Part shown: positions 22,049-57,530 of the stretch, piece after piece | Layout: each line of letters starts with the position of its first letter | Numbering within the stretch: the stretch's first letter is position 1 | From: Cristatella mucedo | Lineage: Eukaryota; Bryozoa; Phylactolaemata; Cristatellidae | Assembly (NCBI GenBank): GCA_009760855.2 | Contig: WPIO01000021.1 | Coordinates: forward strand, 3,754,501-3,818,500 | Direction of reading: 5' to 3' | Length of the DNA: 64,000 nucleotides | The notes under the pieces: model-generated | The model's database searches: none | What the model was told of the DNA's origin: nothing | Seen by the model: the letters and a program-made list of their open reading frames with translations, nothing else | Position numbers and translations under genes: made by a program

Positions 22049-23248
22049 TGTAGCGCCCTGCTGGCCTTGGCTGAATTTTAGCGCGAACAAGAGCTGTTCG
22101 GCGGCGGGCTAGAGCCCCTTTGTCATGGAGCAGTGAGCCAGAGAGGAGCGTCAGTGCGGTTAGAGAGGAAGCGCTTAAGAGCAGGCCAGGAAGCTCTGAG
22201 ACGAGAGGCGGCGATTCGGCCTTTAGAATTGGTCCGATACTCGCGGAAGCTGCTGATAGATGTTGGCTGGCCTGTCAACCCCCGCCTTCCCTCTTTCCAA
22301 GAAAGAATCGTCTGGAACCCATTCGCCATTCAAGCTGGACGGAGGTTCCCTACCAGTGGCCTGGGGACGATAGTAATTCCTTTCCGTAATGGGCCGAGGT
22401 GTCCGGGCCCAATACCACTAGGCTCTTGCCCCATTGTTTCAGCTAGGTATTTAAGAGTCGAGCGACGCTCGCTCTTGGTCTTGCGGTCTTTTGTCTTTGG
22501 TCCGGCTTCGACGCCGTCGTACTCGTTTCTCTGAAAGCGAGGGAGGAGGACGGGCTGTCCTCCGACGATAGACGGAACAGAACGAGACAGCGCTAGGATT
22601 CGGTGGAACTCCACCGAATACGGTCGTATCGCGCCCGAGCTGGCATGTTGTGTGTTCTCTCGTGTTTTGTTTCTTTTGTGTCGTGTGTGTGCGCGCTAGC
22701 ACGTGGTCTCGGCATAGGGATTTGCCGGTGCGAGCTAGGCGTAGTTGGCGTGTGTCGAGCCCTAGTTCCCCAGTTAGGGTTTAGACTCCGGTTCGCGCTT
22801 CAGTGTGGAGAAGTATTAGCTCCGCAGCAGTGCTTGAGTTGGCGTGTGTGGAGTATTCCCTCGGCACAGGTGGGAACGGATTCCTAGTTCACCGGTTAGG
22901 GTTTATGGTCCGGGTCGCGCTTAGTGTGGAGGAGTATTCCCTCCGCAAGAGTGTTGGTGCAGTTGAGAACGTGCGAGGAGTGTGGAGATAAAGCTGAACT
23001 AGACGCGCAGCGACTTTGTGGGCTTGCGAATAAAGTTCAGTAAAATCCTCAATTTGTGTCTCGCTTCCAATTCACGCCGCGGACTCACGACCCCCTTTAG
23101 TAACGGTAAGCAGGTCAGCGCCAGAAACGCTCGTTTCGTGGCGGCCAGCTTATTGCGCGTAGGCGCGCACCGAACGGCATTAGGCGATAGGCTACGCCGC
23201 TAGGTAAGCGGCAGGTCAAACTTACCCCGCCGAAGGCTCGGCGTTACA
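22049..23248 (+). mobile_element. LTR-like repeat, full copy
   Basis: Runs from TGTAGCGCCCTGCTGGCCTT to AAGGCTCGGCGTTACA with the same internal order as 9915-11,256 but fewer tandem units. No clear target duplication (AATA and CATC), so the junctions may reflect recombination. Confidence 0.8.
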
Positions 23249-23400
23249 CATCTACTTATCACAGCATTCAGTGGGTCCCTGTGATTAGTACTTATTATGC
23301 TGTCGCTAACCATATTTGTGTGCTGGCCCTGTGCATGTCACCCCTAACCACCATAACACAGATGCAATACATTAACTATAGAGTCATCAACGGAGAAGTC
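23249..23400 (+). mobile_element. LINE family A 3' UTR fragment
   Basis: Contains cagcattcagtgggtccctgtgatt, tgctgtcgctaaccatatttg and ctgtgcatgtcacccctaacc, as in the family 3' UTR. Confidence 0.7.
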
Positions 23401-26187
23401 AGTAGTAGGACGAATGCCCAAAAAATAATCCCAGATCAAGATTGAGAATCAAGACATCAGCAAAAGCATGAAACGGCAGAGCTCGACTCGGCGACGTCTG
23501 GTCTGCTTTGTGGCACCAGAGATGCATCGAGAAAAAAACTATAGTCATTGCAAGTACACGTGATTGCTTGCTACACCTGAGGAACTGCTAACTAAAATTA
23601 AGTGTTGTGGTCTGCAAAAGGTTTGCAAGAGAATCGGGAGGGAGATGGTTAGGCCAGAAGGGAGTAGCTACAGTGAGAAGACTGTAGGTGATGCAGTATC
23701 CTCAAGACAAACGACTTGCTTCAAGACTTCAGTGTAGGGATTGGTGAATGTTGATATGCCACATCTCATCAGAGAGTCGGTTGGCTGAATGCTTGTGATT
23801 GAAAATATTGAGGACACGCAAGCTTGAACACCCTGTTAGTAAGTAAAATAGGGTATGGTATGACGGAATCAGCAAGCTAGACCAGGTTGTGAATCTGGAT
23901 GACAGCCTATCTAGTGGAGAATAGCCTAACTAAAACTAGCAACTGGAATATGACACGATAGCCGGAGTCGCTCCACCACGAACCTGCGAGGGAGATCCAA
24001 GTGAGGCTCTATGGCGGCCATCGCCAGTCAACTCGGGACTGGGGGGAAATTTGCTAGAATCAACCAAAAGCGAGGCAAAACCGGAAATATGAGTAAAGAT
24101 GTGCATCATGATGGCAGATGCAGTCTCTAAGCACTACTTTTCAGTCTATCGAAACTAATGGAAGGTCTTTTGAAGCTCGGGGACTCAAAAGGTTATCGGT
24201 AGAAGGCTCCTTACCTTTGAAAAGAATAAAAACGTTTGCCACTCATCTTGCTCTCGTTGCAGCTTTCTCCTCATGTAGCGTTACCACGTGGACGTCCCGA
24301 AGCTATATTTTTAATGAGATCCACGGACAGTGAATGCTGCCTTTTAAAGTACATGGCTGAGATTGACGGACTAGGTGACCAGCATCATTTATCTAAGACT
24401 GCTTCGACGGCCGGCTTAGGAGTCAGATACCGCGCTGGGAGTCCAACGAGAAATTACGTAGCTGAAGACCTCGACGGCGGGTCGTCGCTTCTGTGAGGAA
24501 TCGTGCTACTGTCTTCATTCCAGTCTTACAATAGGGTCAACTACGGTGTCGAAATCCCATTTCGCGACCGGACATAGCCAACAGGCGAATCACCTTCGGG
24601 TCGTGCTCAGCGTTGGAGGGACATCATCGAAGCTCGGGGATTCAAGCAACCGTTCAATCGGGCAGCAGCAACACTAGGGTAAAGCTGCTAGTCAACTAGA
24701 CAACGAGGAGCCAGCTGGTGTCTGAATGACCGAACTCCTTTAGGCATGGCTACACGGCGTGGGGCTTACACTGCCAAGCTACAAGCCCAACTACATAAAT
24801 CATTGCACGCTCAGAGGCAAGTTGGGACCCCCACTGGCGGAATAAGAGCCCCACCCACTTCGCGGTTCTGCCGGTTGGGGAGTTTCCCTACATGCCACTT
24901 AATTAACCTGTACATTGAGGGAGGCCGGATACACTGTCGAGTAATGCCTGGCCTTAAGGTCGCCAATATCTGCAGTCAACAAATTTGCACTCACATCCTG
25001 GTGTGGCTAATTATCTGCACCCAGTCATTGCTTGGCTAACGGACAATTTAGTACGTGGGCTAAAGTTCAACTGCGATGCAGCTACAGTTCTTCACTAGCT
25101 TGGTCAGTCCCGTCAGGAAAATTTGCAATGGCAACACACTATGAAGTAGGGGGCGGTGCTTTTTGAACGCGAAGATTCAGGCTAGGTGGGCTAAGGACAA
25201 CCGGAAGCTAGTTTAATTAACAAGTACAAACACAATAGTGGAGGCCTCGATACCAAGACCTAGAGGAAGGAGTCATGATGCAAGTATAAAGCACATTGGC
25301 TACCATTTTATGGCTGTATCTCGGATGTATGTCTTTGGCTACATGTCCGATCCCCCACAGGTACTATTCAGGCAGGTAACTCCTCTTCACAGATCACATT
25401 ACCTGCCGAGTCCTATTAAGCCTGCGGCCAACGTCAGCAAGCCAAGATGCAGTGAAGTCCTCGAATCAAAGCACGGCAGCCATCCACTGGTATCGCCTAA
25501 CCATAGCACATTAAATATGTGAAAATGGTGAGCACAGCTTAATGGCGCGTGTACATATCCTTTACTGCCAGGACATATCGCATGACGCCGTACAAAACTT
25601 TATACGTGTGGCCTCATCAAAGGCTATTGCAGCCTGGATGTTGCAATAAGGTTGCTCCGGGTGTTTCTTGCATATTCGTACTCAGCTGACTGCAGCAAGT
25701 GGCTTACAGCTAGCTAAGCACTTCACAAAAGTTTACCAAGAAAGACACGCCAAGTGCTGCATCGAGCAGAGTAGATAGGTTTGAGCCAGTTTTGCCGAAC
25801 AACATACGAGCACACACTTTCTGCTGCAGTCAACTGTGCCCAGAATATGCTGATAGGTCGTGCTCAAGCCTCAAAGGGGTCTCTCAAATTTCGGTCGCTC
25901 TCGTCGCCATGGTTCACACGGATAAAACGTGAGGCGAACTAGCTGGGGACAAATGAGACTGTCGCTGAGCATGAACAGACCGATGCAGGCTTGGGCGCCA
26001 ACAACCGATGATCGGTAGGCATCAATAGCAACGTAACCAATGCAGCTGGCAACCGGTTTGCTCAAGCCATCCGTGGTCGTCGAGTCACTGCAGTGCACAC
26101 GAATGCTTTACAGCGAGTAGACAGGTGCCGGCCTTCAGCAGATTCAGTGTGGCCGATCGAGCCAATGGCCGTCTGCAAATAGTCGAG
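23401..26187. other. Long spacer downstream of kinesin-13, no supported gene
   Basis: This stretch includes the 3' UTR side of the kinesin gene near 26,187 and short unrelated frames such as 24,118-24,496 and 25,238-25,522 that match nothing I recognise. No clear repeats from the named families were seen in 24.0-25.9 kb. Confidence 0.4.
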
Positions 26188-49620
<23,433 letters not shown>

Positions 49621-49639
49621 ACCGCTATTCGTTGATGAC

Positions 49640-50110
49640 TGTACCAAAATGGCAGCAGAACCAAAAGGTAAAGCTCAAAATACAATATAGGAGACTGCTA
49701 ACTTCACTTCTTGTTTCAAGTGTTCACTTGTGTCCTCAGGCAGTTGCTCCAAAAGACCTACAATGTTGTTCAGTCCATCATTTGACAGTTTTCCACAGCC
49801 TCCACTCTTGCACTCCACCTTGATGCAGAGTCACGTTTGACAGTGATGGCTTAGACTTTCTTCAGTTCTTCCCACTTCAGAGTTGATGCTGAAAAGAATA
49901 AGTAGGTGCTGTCTATTGTTCCAAATAGGGAATAACAACGGAGTTTTGACTTGCAGCATCAACTCCTGCCAGGTTCAAGTTGTGGTTGTCACAGTTTACA
50001 AAAATTGCCTTCTCATTTCTGAACAGTATTCTCTTTTGGACACCTGGCAAGTGGCGAAACATGACTGCTGTGTTTTCGTAGCATAGCCAGTTAAGTAATC
50101 CTAGTTTGTG
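49640..50110 (-). pseudogene. hAT/ZMYM-like transposase fragment
   Basis: The minus strand encodes NEKAIFVNCDNHNLNLAGVD and AASQNSVV, similar to the AxYVHCxxHxLNLxxxDA block of hAT-type and ZMYM1-like proteins. Broken frames flank it (49,650-49,860). Only this block is diagnostic. Confidence 0.5.
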
Positions 50111-51470
50111 CGGTCTAATGGTGTGTCGGTGCTCAGGCACTGAACGCTGGCTCGCCCTTGACGCGACGCAGCCCGCATGCGGCACGCAGGATGGAGCGAG
50201 CGGATGGCAGTTGGAACGCGGACGGAGGAGTGAGCGGCCGTGTGCTTGTTTTGCTGCGAGCGCCAGCCGAATACACGGTGGTTAAAGCCCCTCGGTATTT
50301 CGGTATCGTCGCGTGTATACCGCCAGAGCTTCAAGCTACAGCTTGGTCTATGTGTTTAAACATGCTTAACTAGCTCAGCTAGCAATAGTCAAGTTCATTG
50401 AAACCAGGAATTCTTTGAAATCAATAATAGTATTCTCACATGAAAATCCTTTGTAAATATGCACAATCCTTTTTGCTTTTGGCACCCCCCCCCCACTTGG
50501 CTGGCCTTGGTGCCCGGGTACATCTGTCACCCTAACCACCCCTTGCTACGCTTCTGGCCTTGTGCTCTGTCCTCCAAAAACAAACGAATTCAAATGCAGT
50601 ATTTGGTAAATTAGAGGAATCGTTTAGGGACTCGTCGGGGTGCTCGAGTAGGGAGTTTCGCGACTGAGTCTGAAGTCTACCGATTGATTGCCCGAGACCT
50701 TGCGAAGCGCTCGCTTACGGTCAATATGAGCAGAAATACCTGATTTTTTAAATTCTATTTTTAATATGGTAAGAAGCGGCATTTCGCTGCCTGCGGAGGT
50801 GTAATTATCGGCCGGAAAGCACCCGGGGATCCAACTTCGGAACCCGTCGCTTGCGGAGCGCCTGAGGTGGCGGCTTACCTGCAACGGACGTCGCCTCGAC
50901 TGACCTTTCGGCCGTACACGCTTCCGCCTCGATCCAGTACGCAATGGCGAGTTTTGCTGCTATCCACATTGTTTTGCAACCACAAACTCACAGCATACAG
51001 TAGCCTCAAAATTTATATCCACACTACTAGGTGCTATCGTATGAGTTAATTGCAGAAAAAACCAATGTTTTTTTAAATTTCGGTGCTGTTCTACGACGTA
51101 TATGCTTTCTGTATACACCTCTGGGGTGTGCAGTGAATCTCCGTTATGTTAAGCTGCAACTTTGAAGTCAGGATCAAGGTAAATACGCAATCCTTTCAGA
51201 GCGATGAGCATGAACGGTGCAAAAACTGATAGCCAGTGGGAGCGAACAGGTGCAACAGAGTTATCTTTTTAAAGGGCTGCTGATCGTTAGTCTCAGAATT
51301 TTGGAACTTTTTTCCTAGAAGCACGGTTGCTGCTTGTACTTATTTTCGCCAGTCTGAGAAGAGTTTAATCTCAACTCAATCGCCCTTCACCTCGCAGATT
51401 AGATCGCCCTTCGTTTCGCGGACCGATTGACGTTGCCAACATTCTGGCGTAACGGTGGGTGATATCGACT
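50111..51470. other. Intergenic, no supported gene
   Basis: A C-homopolymer at 50,486-50,494. No named repeat or recognised coding segment. Confidence 0.4.
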
Positions 51471-51474
51471 TAAT

Positions 51475-51935
51475 GTGATGTAATGTATCTCCGTCTGTAA
51501 CTCCACAGAGACTAAGTGGGCGTTACTAAGATGCGTTTTCTATGGTGCATTCAAAGCCTACGCGGCTTTCGGTACGAATTCGGTAGCCAACGGACTTCAT
51601 CTCGAGAAGCAAAGAAAGTGAGAAGAACAGCTCAGTCGGGAGGGCAATTGAAAGTAGTGAGGAGCATGGAACTGGCAGCTCAGGACTGTTGGTAAGGGAT
51701 GGGCTATCGTGGCAGACGGCGAAGGCGCAGCCCAGACAATTCCTACCGGGGCTGGGGCGGCGAAAGGAGATACAGATGATGAGGCCCCGGGATGATCCTG
51801 CTGCGGCTACTGGCAAAACTGCCCCGATACAAGAGTGCAAACCTTCGCTCACACTCATTGATTCTTTAAGGGAGGCCCAAATGGGCATAGGTAAGTTTAA
51901 CCCGCGTGGTAAATGCAGACCCAAACTACTCGTCC
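51475..51935 (-). mobile_element. LINE family B 3' end
   Basis: The minus strand reads the family tail (ggagttacagacggagataca, taacgcccacttagtctc) preceded by C-terminal RT scrap (SVGYRIRTESRVGFECTIEN on the tail frame). Confidence 0.7.
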
Positions 51936-52030
51936 TTGTTAATCAATCCCCCGCCTGCTGGTCCGGCTGGAATACACTAGGCTGATCTCGATCGGACGGC
52001 CGCAACCGTGTAGCTCCTTTTAGGATAAGA

Positions 52031-52217
52031 CAGTGGTTCTCAACATTCCTAAGGCCGCGACCCTTTAATGCAGTTCCTCATGTTGCGGCGACCCCAACCA
52101 TAAAATTATTATGTGCAAAATGTGGAAATTTACGTTTTTCGATGGTCTTAGGCGACCACTGTGAAAGGGTCGTTCGAACCCTAAAAGGAGTCGCGACCCA
52201 TAGGTTGAGAACCGCTG
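52031..52217 (-). mobile_element. SPIN-like hAT MITE, copy 2 (187 bp)
   Basis: The ends are CAGTGGTTCTCAACATTCC and GGTTGAGAACCGCTG. On the minus strand the interior has GGTCGCGACTCC, TTCGAACGACCCTTTCACAG, GGTCGCCTAAGACCATCG, TAATTTTATGGTTGGGG and CAACATGAGGAACTG, the same order as copy 1. The flanking 8-mers GGATAAGA (52,023-52,030) and GGTTAAGA (52,218-52,225) match at 7 of 8. Confidence 0.9.
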
Positions 52218-52225
52218 GGTTAAGA

Positions 52226-52670
52226 GAATGACTTAATTGATTCAACCCGCAAGGCTGCTACGATGCAACTAACAGCCCCGAAAAAAAACTGCTAATACCC
52301 ATCTAACCCAAAAGCTCAGCTTTCTACGCTCAGTAGAGGAACGACGGAGCAGCTCCGTAACTGTTTTCGGCCGGAAAAAGAGCTCGATCAGACGAACGAT
52401 ACCACGCTGCTCGTTGCCGAAGAATCATGTATACCTCTCGCGTTCGAGCTTGCCAATCGAAAGTAGTCGGAATCGCCACTAAAGATAGCCCCAAATTTAT
52501 GAGGAGGCCGCATTGACACAATAGCAGGCAGCAGCTGTAATCTCTGCCGAATTTCATTATGTCGACATTGACTTCTTGTCTCGACTCGTTTAATTCAGTA
52601 TGCGATGCTGCGTGGGCAGATTTTAATTCTGAGCCGATGCTTGCCGGCAAACCCTGAACTAGTTTAAGAA
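52226..52670. other. Short spacer, nothing recognised
   Basis: No gene or named repeat. Confidence 0.35.
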
Positions 52671-52671
52671 G

Positions 52672-53062
52672 TTAATAATATTAATAATAACGCACTTGAT
52701 AAAGCGTCCTCAGGGAACTCAATCTCTGTCTAGGCGCTTTACATTTGCTGCAAACGAAACACGATTGTATAGTAGTACAGGCTCGATAAATAACAAGAGT
52801 AAACATGGTTACGGTAGGCATGCACAGGCTCAGCATGCAAGCGTGGTTGGTGGCAGCATGCACAGTGTCAGCACACATAAACGCGTGAAGGACGAATCAT
52901 CGGGACCCACTAAATACTGTGATAAATAGGTACGTTTTGAATGTCTTTTTGAACGTGGTCAAGTCACCAGATGTCGTTACGGAAGTCGGGAGTGAGTTGC
53001 TTTGGGAGCATGAGAACTAAAGGCACGGTCTCCAAAGGATTTGAGGTTTGTACGAGGTATTG
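52672..53062 (-). mobile_element. LINE family A 3' end, part 1 (interrupted by SINE)
   Basis: (TAA)n, aagcgtcctcagggaactcaa, tctctgtctaggcgctttac, the 3' UTR and the last RT codons up to gtttgtacgaggta, where a SINE begins. Confidence 0.85.
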
Positions 53063-53242
53063 GTGAGCCGTGATGGCACACTAGGTAAGGCGGTTGCTTT
53101 CACGACCTCGGTCCCAAGGTCGTGGGTTTGATTCCTGCAGTGGGCCATTCTTTATCGCCACTGCAAGCGGTGGTGACAGCCGTAAAGACTCTTCTGTCGC
53201 TATACAAAAAGAGGCTGTTGAATCAGCTAGGATTTATTTATT
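53063..53242 (+). mobile_element. tRNA-derived SINE, family 2, inserted in a LINE
   Basis: GAGCCGTGATGGCACACTAG, GTAAGGCGGTTGC, box B GTCGTGGGTTTGATTCCTGC, then GTCGCTATACAAAAAGAGGC and an ATTTATTTATTTATAG tail. The flanking LINE resumes right after it. Confidence 0.85.
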
Positions 53243-54010
53243 TATAGGTAAGCAGTTAGATTCCGAAAAGCAAGCGTGTGATACGATGCTTAGCCTGGTG
53301 GGGCAGCAGATCTGATAGGTAGGCTGGAGCTAAAGAATGAAGGTTCCTAAAAGCGAGAGACAAAAAACAAGCTTTCTTCAGAAATGTAAGTGCTTGCTTT
53401 GTAAAGCTGGATCCAAAGATGGCAGTGAGCCTGTATAGATCAAAACAAAACTCACCTTGAGCATATGTATAGAAAGGCTTAAGGAATAATATAATTGTTA
53501 ACGATGATGAAGATCGGACGCTTGTATAGCATCCTAAGAGAACTTAATCTCTAACCTGACGCGTTACAAATCGCTGTAAAAGATAAGCAATAATCAAGGG
53601 TAAATGACGAGCACGGTTTCATGTTAAAAAAAGAAGGCAAAAGCACCTGAACACAAGAAGTCACTGAGAGGCATTGGTTAGTAGTGCCCCAGGCTAGTTA
53701 CATGCACCACATCGTCCACAAGTAAGCACGCAAACTACACTGGAGCAAAGAAATTTAAGTTCACTGGTACGCAAGGAAAGCTTACCGAAATAGAAGCGTC
53801 TTTAGCTTGTGCTCCCCTCTATAACCGAAAGCCATTTAACTTCGACACCCTGAAATTTCTCACTATGGTAGGACCTAAGCCAGTTTAACACTGTGCCAGT
53901 GATATTTAGGCGTATCGAGAGGCTATCTTGATAGAACTGGCCGAATTGTGCCTAACAGAAGTGTCCGAAATGGAGCTAGGAGAGATCTAGGAGAACCACG
54001 AAATAGGCCA
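53243..54010 (-). mobile_element. LINE family A, part 2 and further RT remnants
   Basis: Resumes with gattccgaaaagcaagcgtg and gcctggtggggcagcagatc, matching 18,905-19,015. Another LINE tail (agagaacttaatctctaacc) lies at 53,530-53,570 and RT N-terminal scrap at 53,840-54,000. Confidence 0.7.
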
Positions 54011-54087
54011 TGCCCTGATCACCGTTGTTCGCTAGGTCACAGTGAACCCAAAGCAGGCCGTTTTCTTTGAAAATGTTTGCTCTAAAA

Positions 54088-54160
54088 CCGATTGGAATAA
54101 TAATAATAATAATAATTCATTTGTATAGCGCTCCAAATTAATTATTATTGTTATTATTAT
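54088..54160 (-). repeat. (TAA)n and short LINE/SINE tail
   Basis: aataataataataataattc followed by atttgtatagcgctccaaatt, then a second (TTA)n in the opposite sense. Confidence 0.6.
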
Positions 54161-54383
54161 TGAAGGAACTTGTTGGCAAGAACTTATACCCAAGCAGCTT
54201 CCGTCGCCTAGAATAGCTGTAATGGAATACGGTAAGCTTCGGATCGCCCGGCTAGGCCAAGCTTGCCCTTGAACTGAGGCCAAAACTATATGGTTACTGC
54301 CTGCCCAGTACCACCCAGCTCCAGCTACGCAGCCCACTGGCCAAGTCGCTGTCGCTGGGCTTGGGAAATATGAGTGGTAGTTA

Positions 54384-55512
54384 GATTAAACCTCTTTAAA
54401 ACAATACTGCATGCGCCAATAACAAGAAGAATTAAACAGAACTACTGTGGGCCCTAGGTACATTAGGCTCCTGGGGACTTTGCAAACAACGAAGCCAGTC
54501 TCCTCAACGCGGGAAGACACTCTCAGACACGAGAAATCTTGACAGCGGCCGCAACTCTCACCAGTTCCAACCCAAACGACATTGTACGACAGTGGCTGCA
54601 GTAACTGAGACTCGCCCCACATCTCAGCTTGCCGACGGCTTCAGTTCATCGAGGAGGCTACGAACAACATGCTACAGGTGGACGCGGAAAATACAAGCCA
54701 GAACAGCGAGCATGCTTATCTCCAGTTACGCTCGGGCAGCGGGTCTTCTCGGCCTTCTGTGGGTGATCACATCGTCGGGCCAATGCCAGCCACCCATCCG
54801 TATGCTTTGCTGAGCGAGCCCTAGAGCGCCAAATCCCGTGACTTGGCAGCCCAAACGTCAGGTCCCCAAAAGCCATGATTAAGAGGCGTCCTCGCACATC
54901 TGGGCAAGCCCAAAGGTCAAGCTCCCGCTCAGCCGTTGCAGCCGACCCAGTCACCGAATCTCGCCTAGGTACAGAATTGCGGCCGGAGGGGCGATGGTGC
55001 ACATAAATCTCGGCAATTAGGGAGAAGCTCGTAAGAAATTATATGGGATCCGGCGATCGTAGAGTTCCGGCGGCTCAGCATCCAAGCGAGTGGATGATTA
55101 GACGTTCCTCCACTATTCGGCCAATACGGACGACCGTAACGATCCATCTACTCGAGCTTTGAAGTTAAGCGCTGCCTGTTAGTACTTGTGTATTCCGCGT
55201 TTTGCTGTAGTATGTCATCAGTAGGGTCCTCTGATCTAGAGCCATCGGCGAGCTGAGATATGCCCCAGCGGATTAGTTTTCGTTACATAATCACTCGTAC
55301 ATCATCCGGCGAAGTGATAGATACTCAGTGATAATAGGGGTCGCCTTCGATTACTTTGGTCCTAAAGCGTTCCTCCACTCTCGATAATTTTATATAATTG
55401 TTTCCCGCGTTCCCGCTGTAGGCTGGTGTGTCTTGGGCCCCCCGGTAGTACTGTTTAGTTGCCTGTTAGTGATGGGGCATGCGATCTTGTTATAAAGAGG
55501 TTAATCTAATTT
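54384..55512. mobile_element. Inverted-repeat element of unknown class
   Basis: The left end TTAGATTAAACCTCTTTAAA and the right end TATAAAGAGGTTAATCTAA are inverted copies, extending about 80 bp inward with loss of similarity (gcatgcgccaataac / gttagtgatggggcatgcg; ctactgtgggccc / gggccccccggtagtac). The core is about 1 kb and has no coding sequence that I recognise. The end sequence also occurs at 21.3-21.7 kb. Confidence 0.6.
55148..55200 (+). other. 5S rRNA-like internal segment
   Basis: The string TTTGAAGTTAAGC...GCCTGTTAGTACTTG resembles the internal control region of 5S rRNA (GAAGxTAAGC...GCCTGGTTAGTACTTG). Nothing before or after makes a full 5S gene, so this would be a 5S-derived promoter of a SINE-like repeat, or chance. 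Confidence 0.35.
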
Positions 55513-55559
55513 TCGCTTTTAGGCAGAGACTTGGTAAAAAGGTGGCGTAGCTATCGGGT

Positions 55560-57530
55560 AGGAAGCGGGAAGATTCGGGTGAAGATTCAATTTCTTTAAA
55601 TTAAATGGCCGTTTACTGTGTTCAATTTTCAAGAACCACCTGTTAACAGCTGTTTCCCCTGTTTCTTTTACCATTTTTTTCACTAATTTTACAGTCAATA
55701 GTTTATTTTGTGATGAACACCATTTTATTATTTATCTTTCCAGGAAGTTCATATAATAGTATTTCATGAACGCAAGTGCATTAAGCAACTTTTCTGAGAG
55801 ACGCGATCTTAATTTTTTACAGAAATTCGTATGGACTGAAAAAACTCTTACGTCCGTTGATGTTGGTTTAATGGATAGAGTTTTGTTGTACAATTTCTAG
55901 AGATTTTCAGTGCGCTGATCAGAACTACTGAAGAGCGTGAATTCTGACTTGAGCCATTTGAAACTGTCTTGCCCTCCGACTGAAATTGCTGATCCATCTT
56001 TTTGAATCAACAAATTCGATTCATCTTGACGAGACAGCTCACACTTTCATCATCAATTGACGACTTTTCGACAATAAATCCTACACCGTTGGCCACAAAT
56101 AGACTAGATTTCCTGCGAAATGTAGCGTAGTTTCTGACGGGGCGACAGTTGGATCTTTGAGATTTCGCAATAGGTTCATGACATCTTCATTCACTTGCTC
56201 TTCAGCGTGACACTTCAAATTTTTCATGAGCTTGGTACTAATGTCAGGATTAGGTTAAAGAGCTTGCTGAACATTAATTCTGAAATTGTGTCAGCACTCT
56301 TCAACGTCGCATCTTCTCGACTTAGATTCTCAACAGCAAGTTTCACAGGGTCCATCATCTTCAGAAGAATTTTGAGAGCGTGAACATTGTCTTTGAACAA
56401 TGTCTCAATCATTTCCAGTGTCTTGAATTCGGTTAGTGTCACTCTGGATGGCGACTTATGTCTTTACTAGCGATTCTAACATTGTTGGGATGGAGTTCTA
56501 GCGCGTCTTCACGTCAAGATGTAGTTCAATCTCGCGTTCGAACTCACTCTTTACTTCGGTTTGAAAGACATTCTTTTGAAGTTGATTTTTTCATGAATTC
56601 GACAAGCTCGCGTGATTTCGCGAACAGATGGTGGTAATCAACGTCTCCTTCTGATGTACCATCCCTGATCCGTACCTGCTTCAAATTGTCAATTTTCTCC
56701 ATATCGTCACTATCCAAGTTAAAATCGTTCATCTCAGTACTCTTCTTGCACAATGTGTCACTACTCCAAGGTGCAGACCGTAGTTTAAGCAGAACTGTCC
56801 AATGACATCGATGCAGCTAGTGCATTTATTATTCACTGCTGTACCACCTGAGTAAATCCCACCGAATCCCTCTCTATTGTTATTTCAAAAACGCTCAAAT
56901 GCTGTTTCATTGATTCGATCGTATCGAGAGCAGTGTACGAATAAAATATTCGAACAAGACCCATCTTGATTGTTATTTTTATTGTTGCTATGAATGCTGA
57001 CTTCGAAGAGTCGACGTCCTCTCACGGTGTTGTCTTCATCCACAGTCATGCTAAACTTAGACTCCTCTCTTGAGTTTCCCATTGATGCCGGCAATCGTTT
57101 TGTTTCTCTTTTCTTTTTAGTCATCATACTGCCCCAGCTTCATCAAATCGCTTTCATTCGCTGGAAGGTAGAATCCGTCTTGTGAGATTGATTGCCGTAT
57201 ATACTTGTTTGTCGTGATAGCTCTAATTAATATTCTACCAGCAGCCAGATCGGTAACAATCTCATTCGGGCTCTTTCGACACAAGAAATCGGCAATCGTT
57301 TTTGTTCTCTTATTGTTCATGAGCTCGTCCTTGGACTACACCTTCCAGCAGGTTTATTAAAATCAATTCCATGTATTTTCAGATGCTTCTTTAACGGTGC
57401 TGCGGAATTTCCATGACATTCGATTTCAATTTCAATGCATAGTCACATCGACCTTCTAACTCGACCGTAATTGGATTCTTTCGTTTTTCGGTGTATTCCC
57501 AAACTGAAGAGTTGGCTGGATGGAACATCA
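55560..57530 (-). pseudogene. hAT-superfamily transposase (BED-type), broken, in AT-rich DNA
   Basis: On the minus strand: possible BED finger near 57,400-57,500; IADFLCRKSPNEIVTDLAAG and ITTNKYIRQSISQDGFYLP (57,320-57,130); KFSMTVDEDNTVRGRRLFEV (57,050-57,000), which contains the first catalytic Asp of hAT transposases; then LDVKTR, a stop, NSIPTMLESL (56,525-56,480), where the family has RWNSTxxML. The stop is TAG in place of the conserved TGG. Many further breaks follow. The piece is visibly richer in A+T than its surroundings, suggesting a foreign origin. Termini were not identified. Confidence 0.75.

Noticed and set aside
22049-23248. Full 13-kb LTR retrotransposon with direct LTRs at 9,915 and 22,049
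   Set aside because: No matching target duplication at the outer flanks, and the interior contains inverted and nested pieces.
55148-55200. Functional 5S rRNA gene
   Set aside because: Only the internal control region is similar; the 5' and 3' stems are absent.
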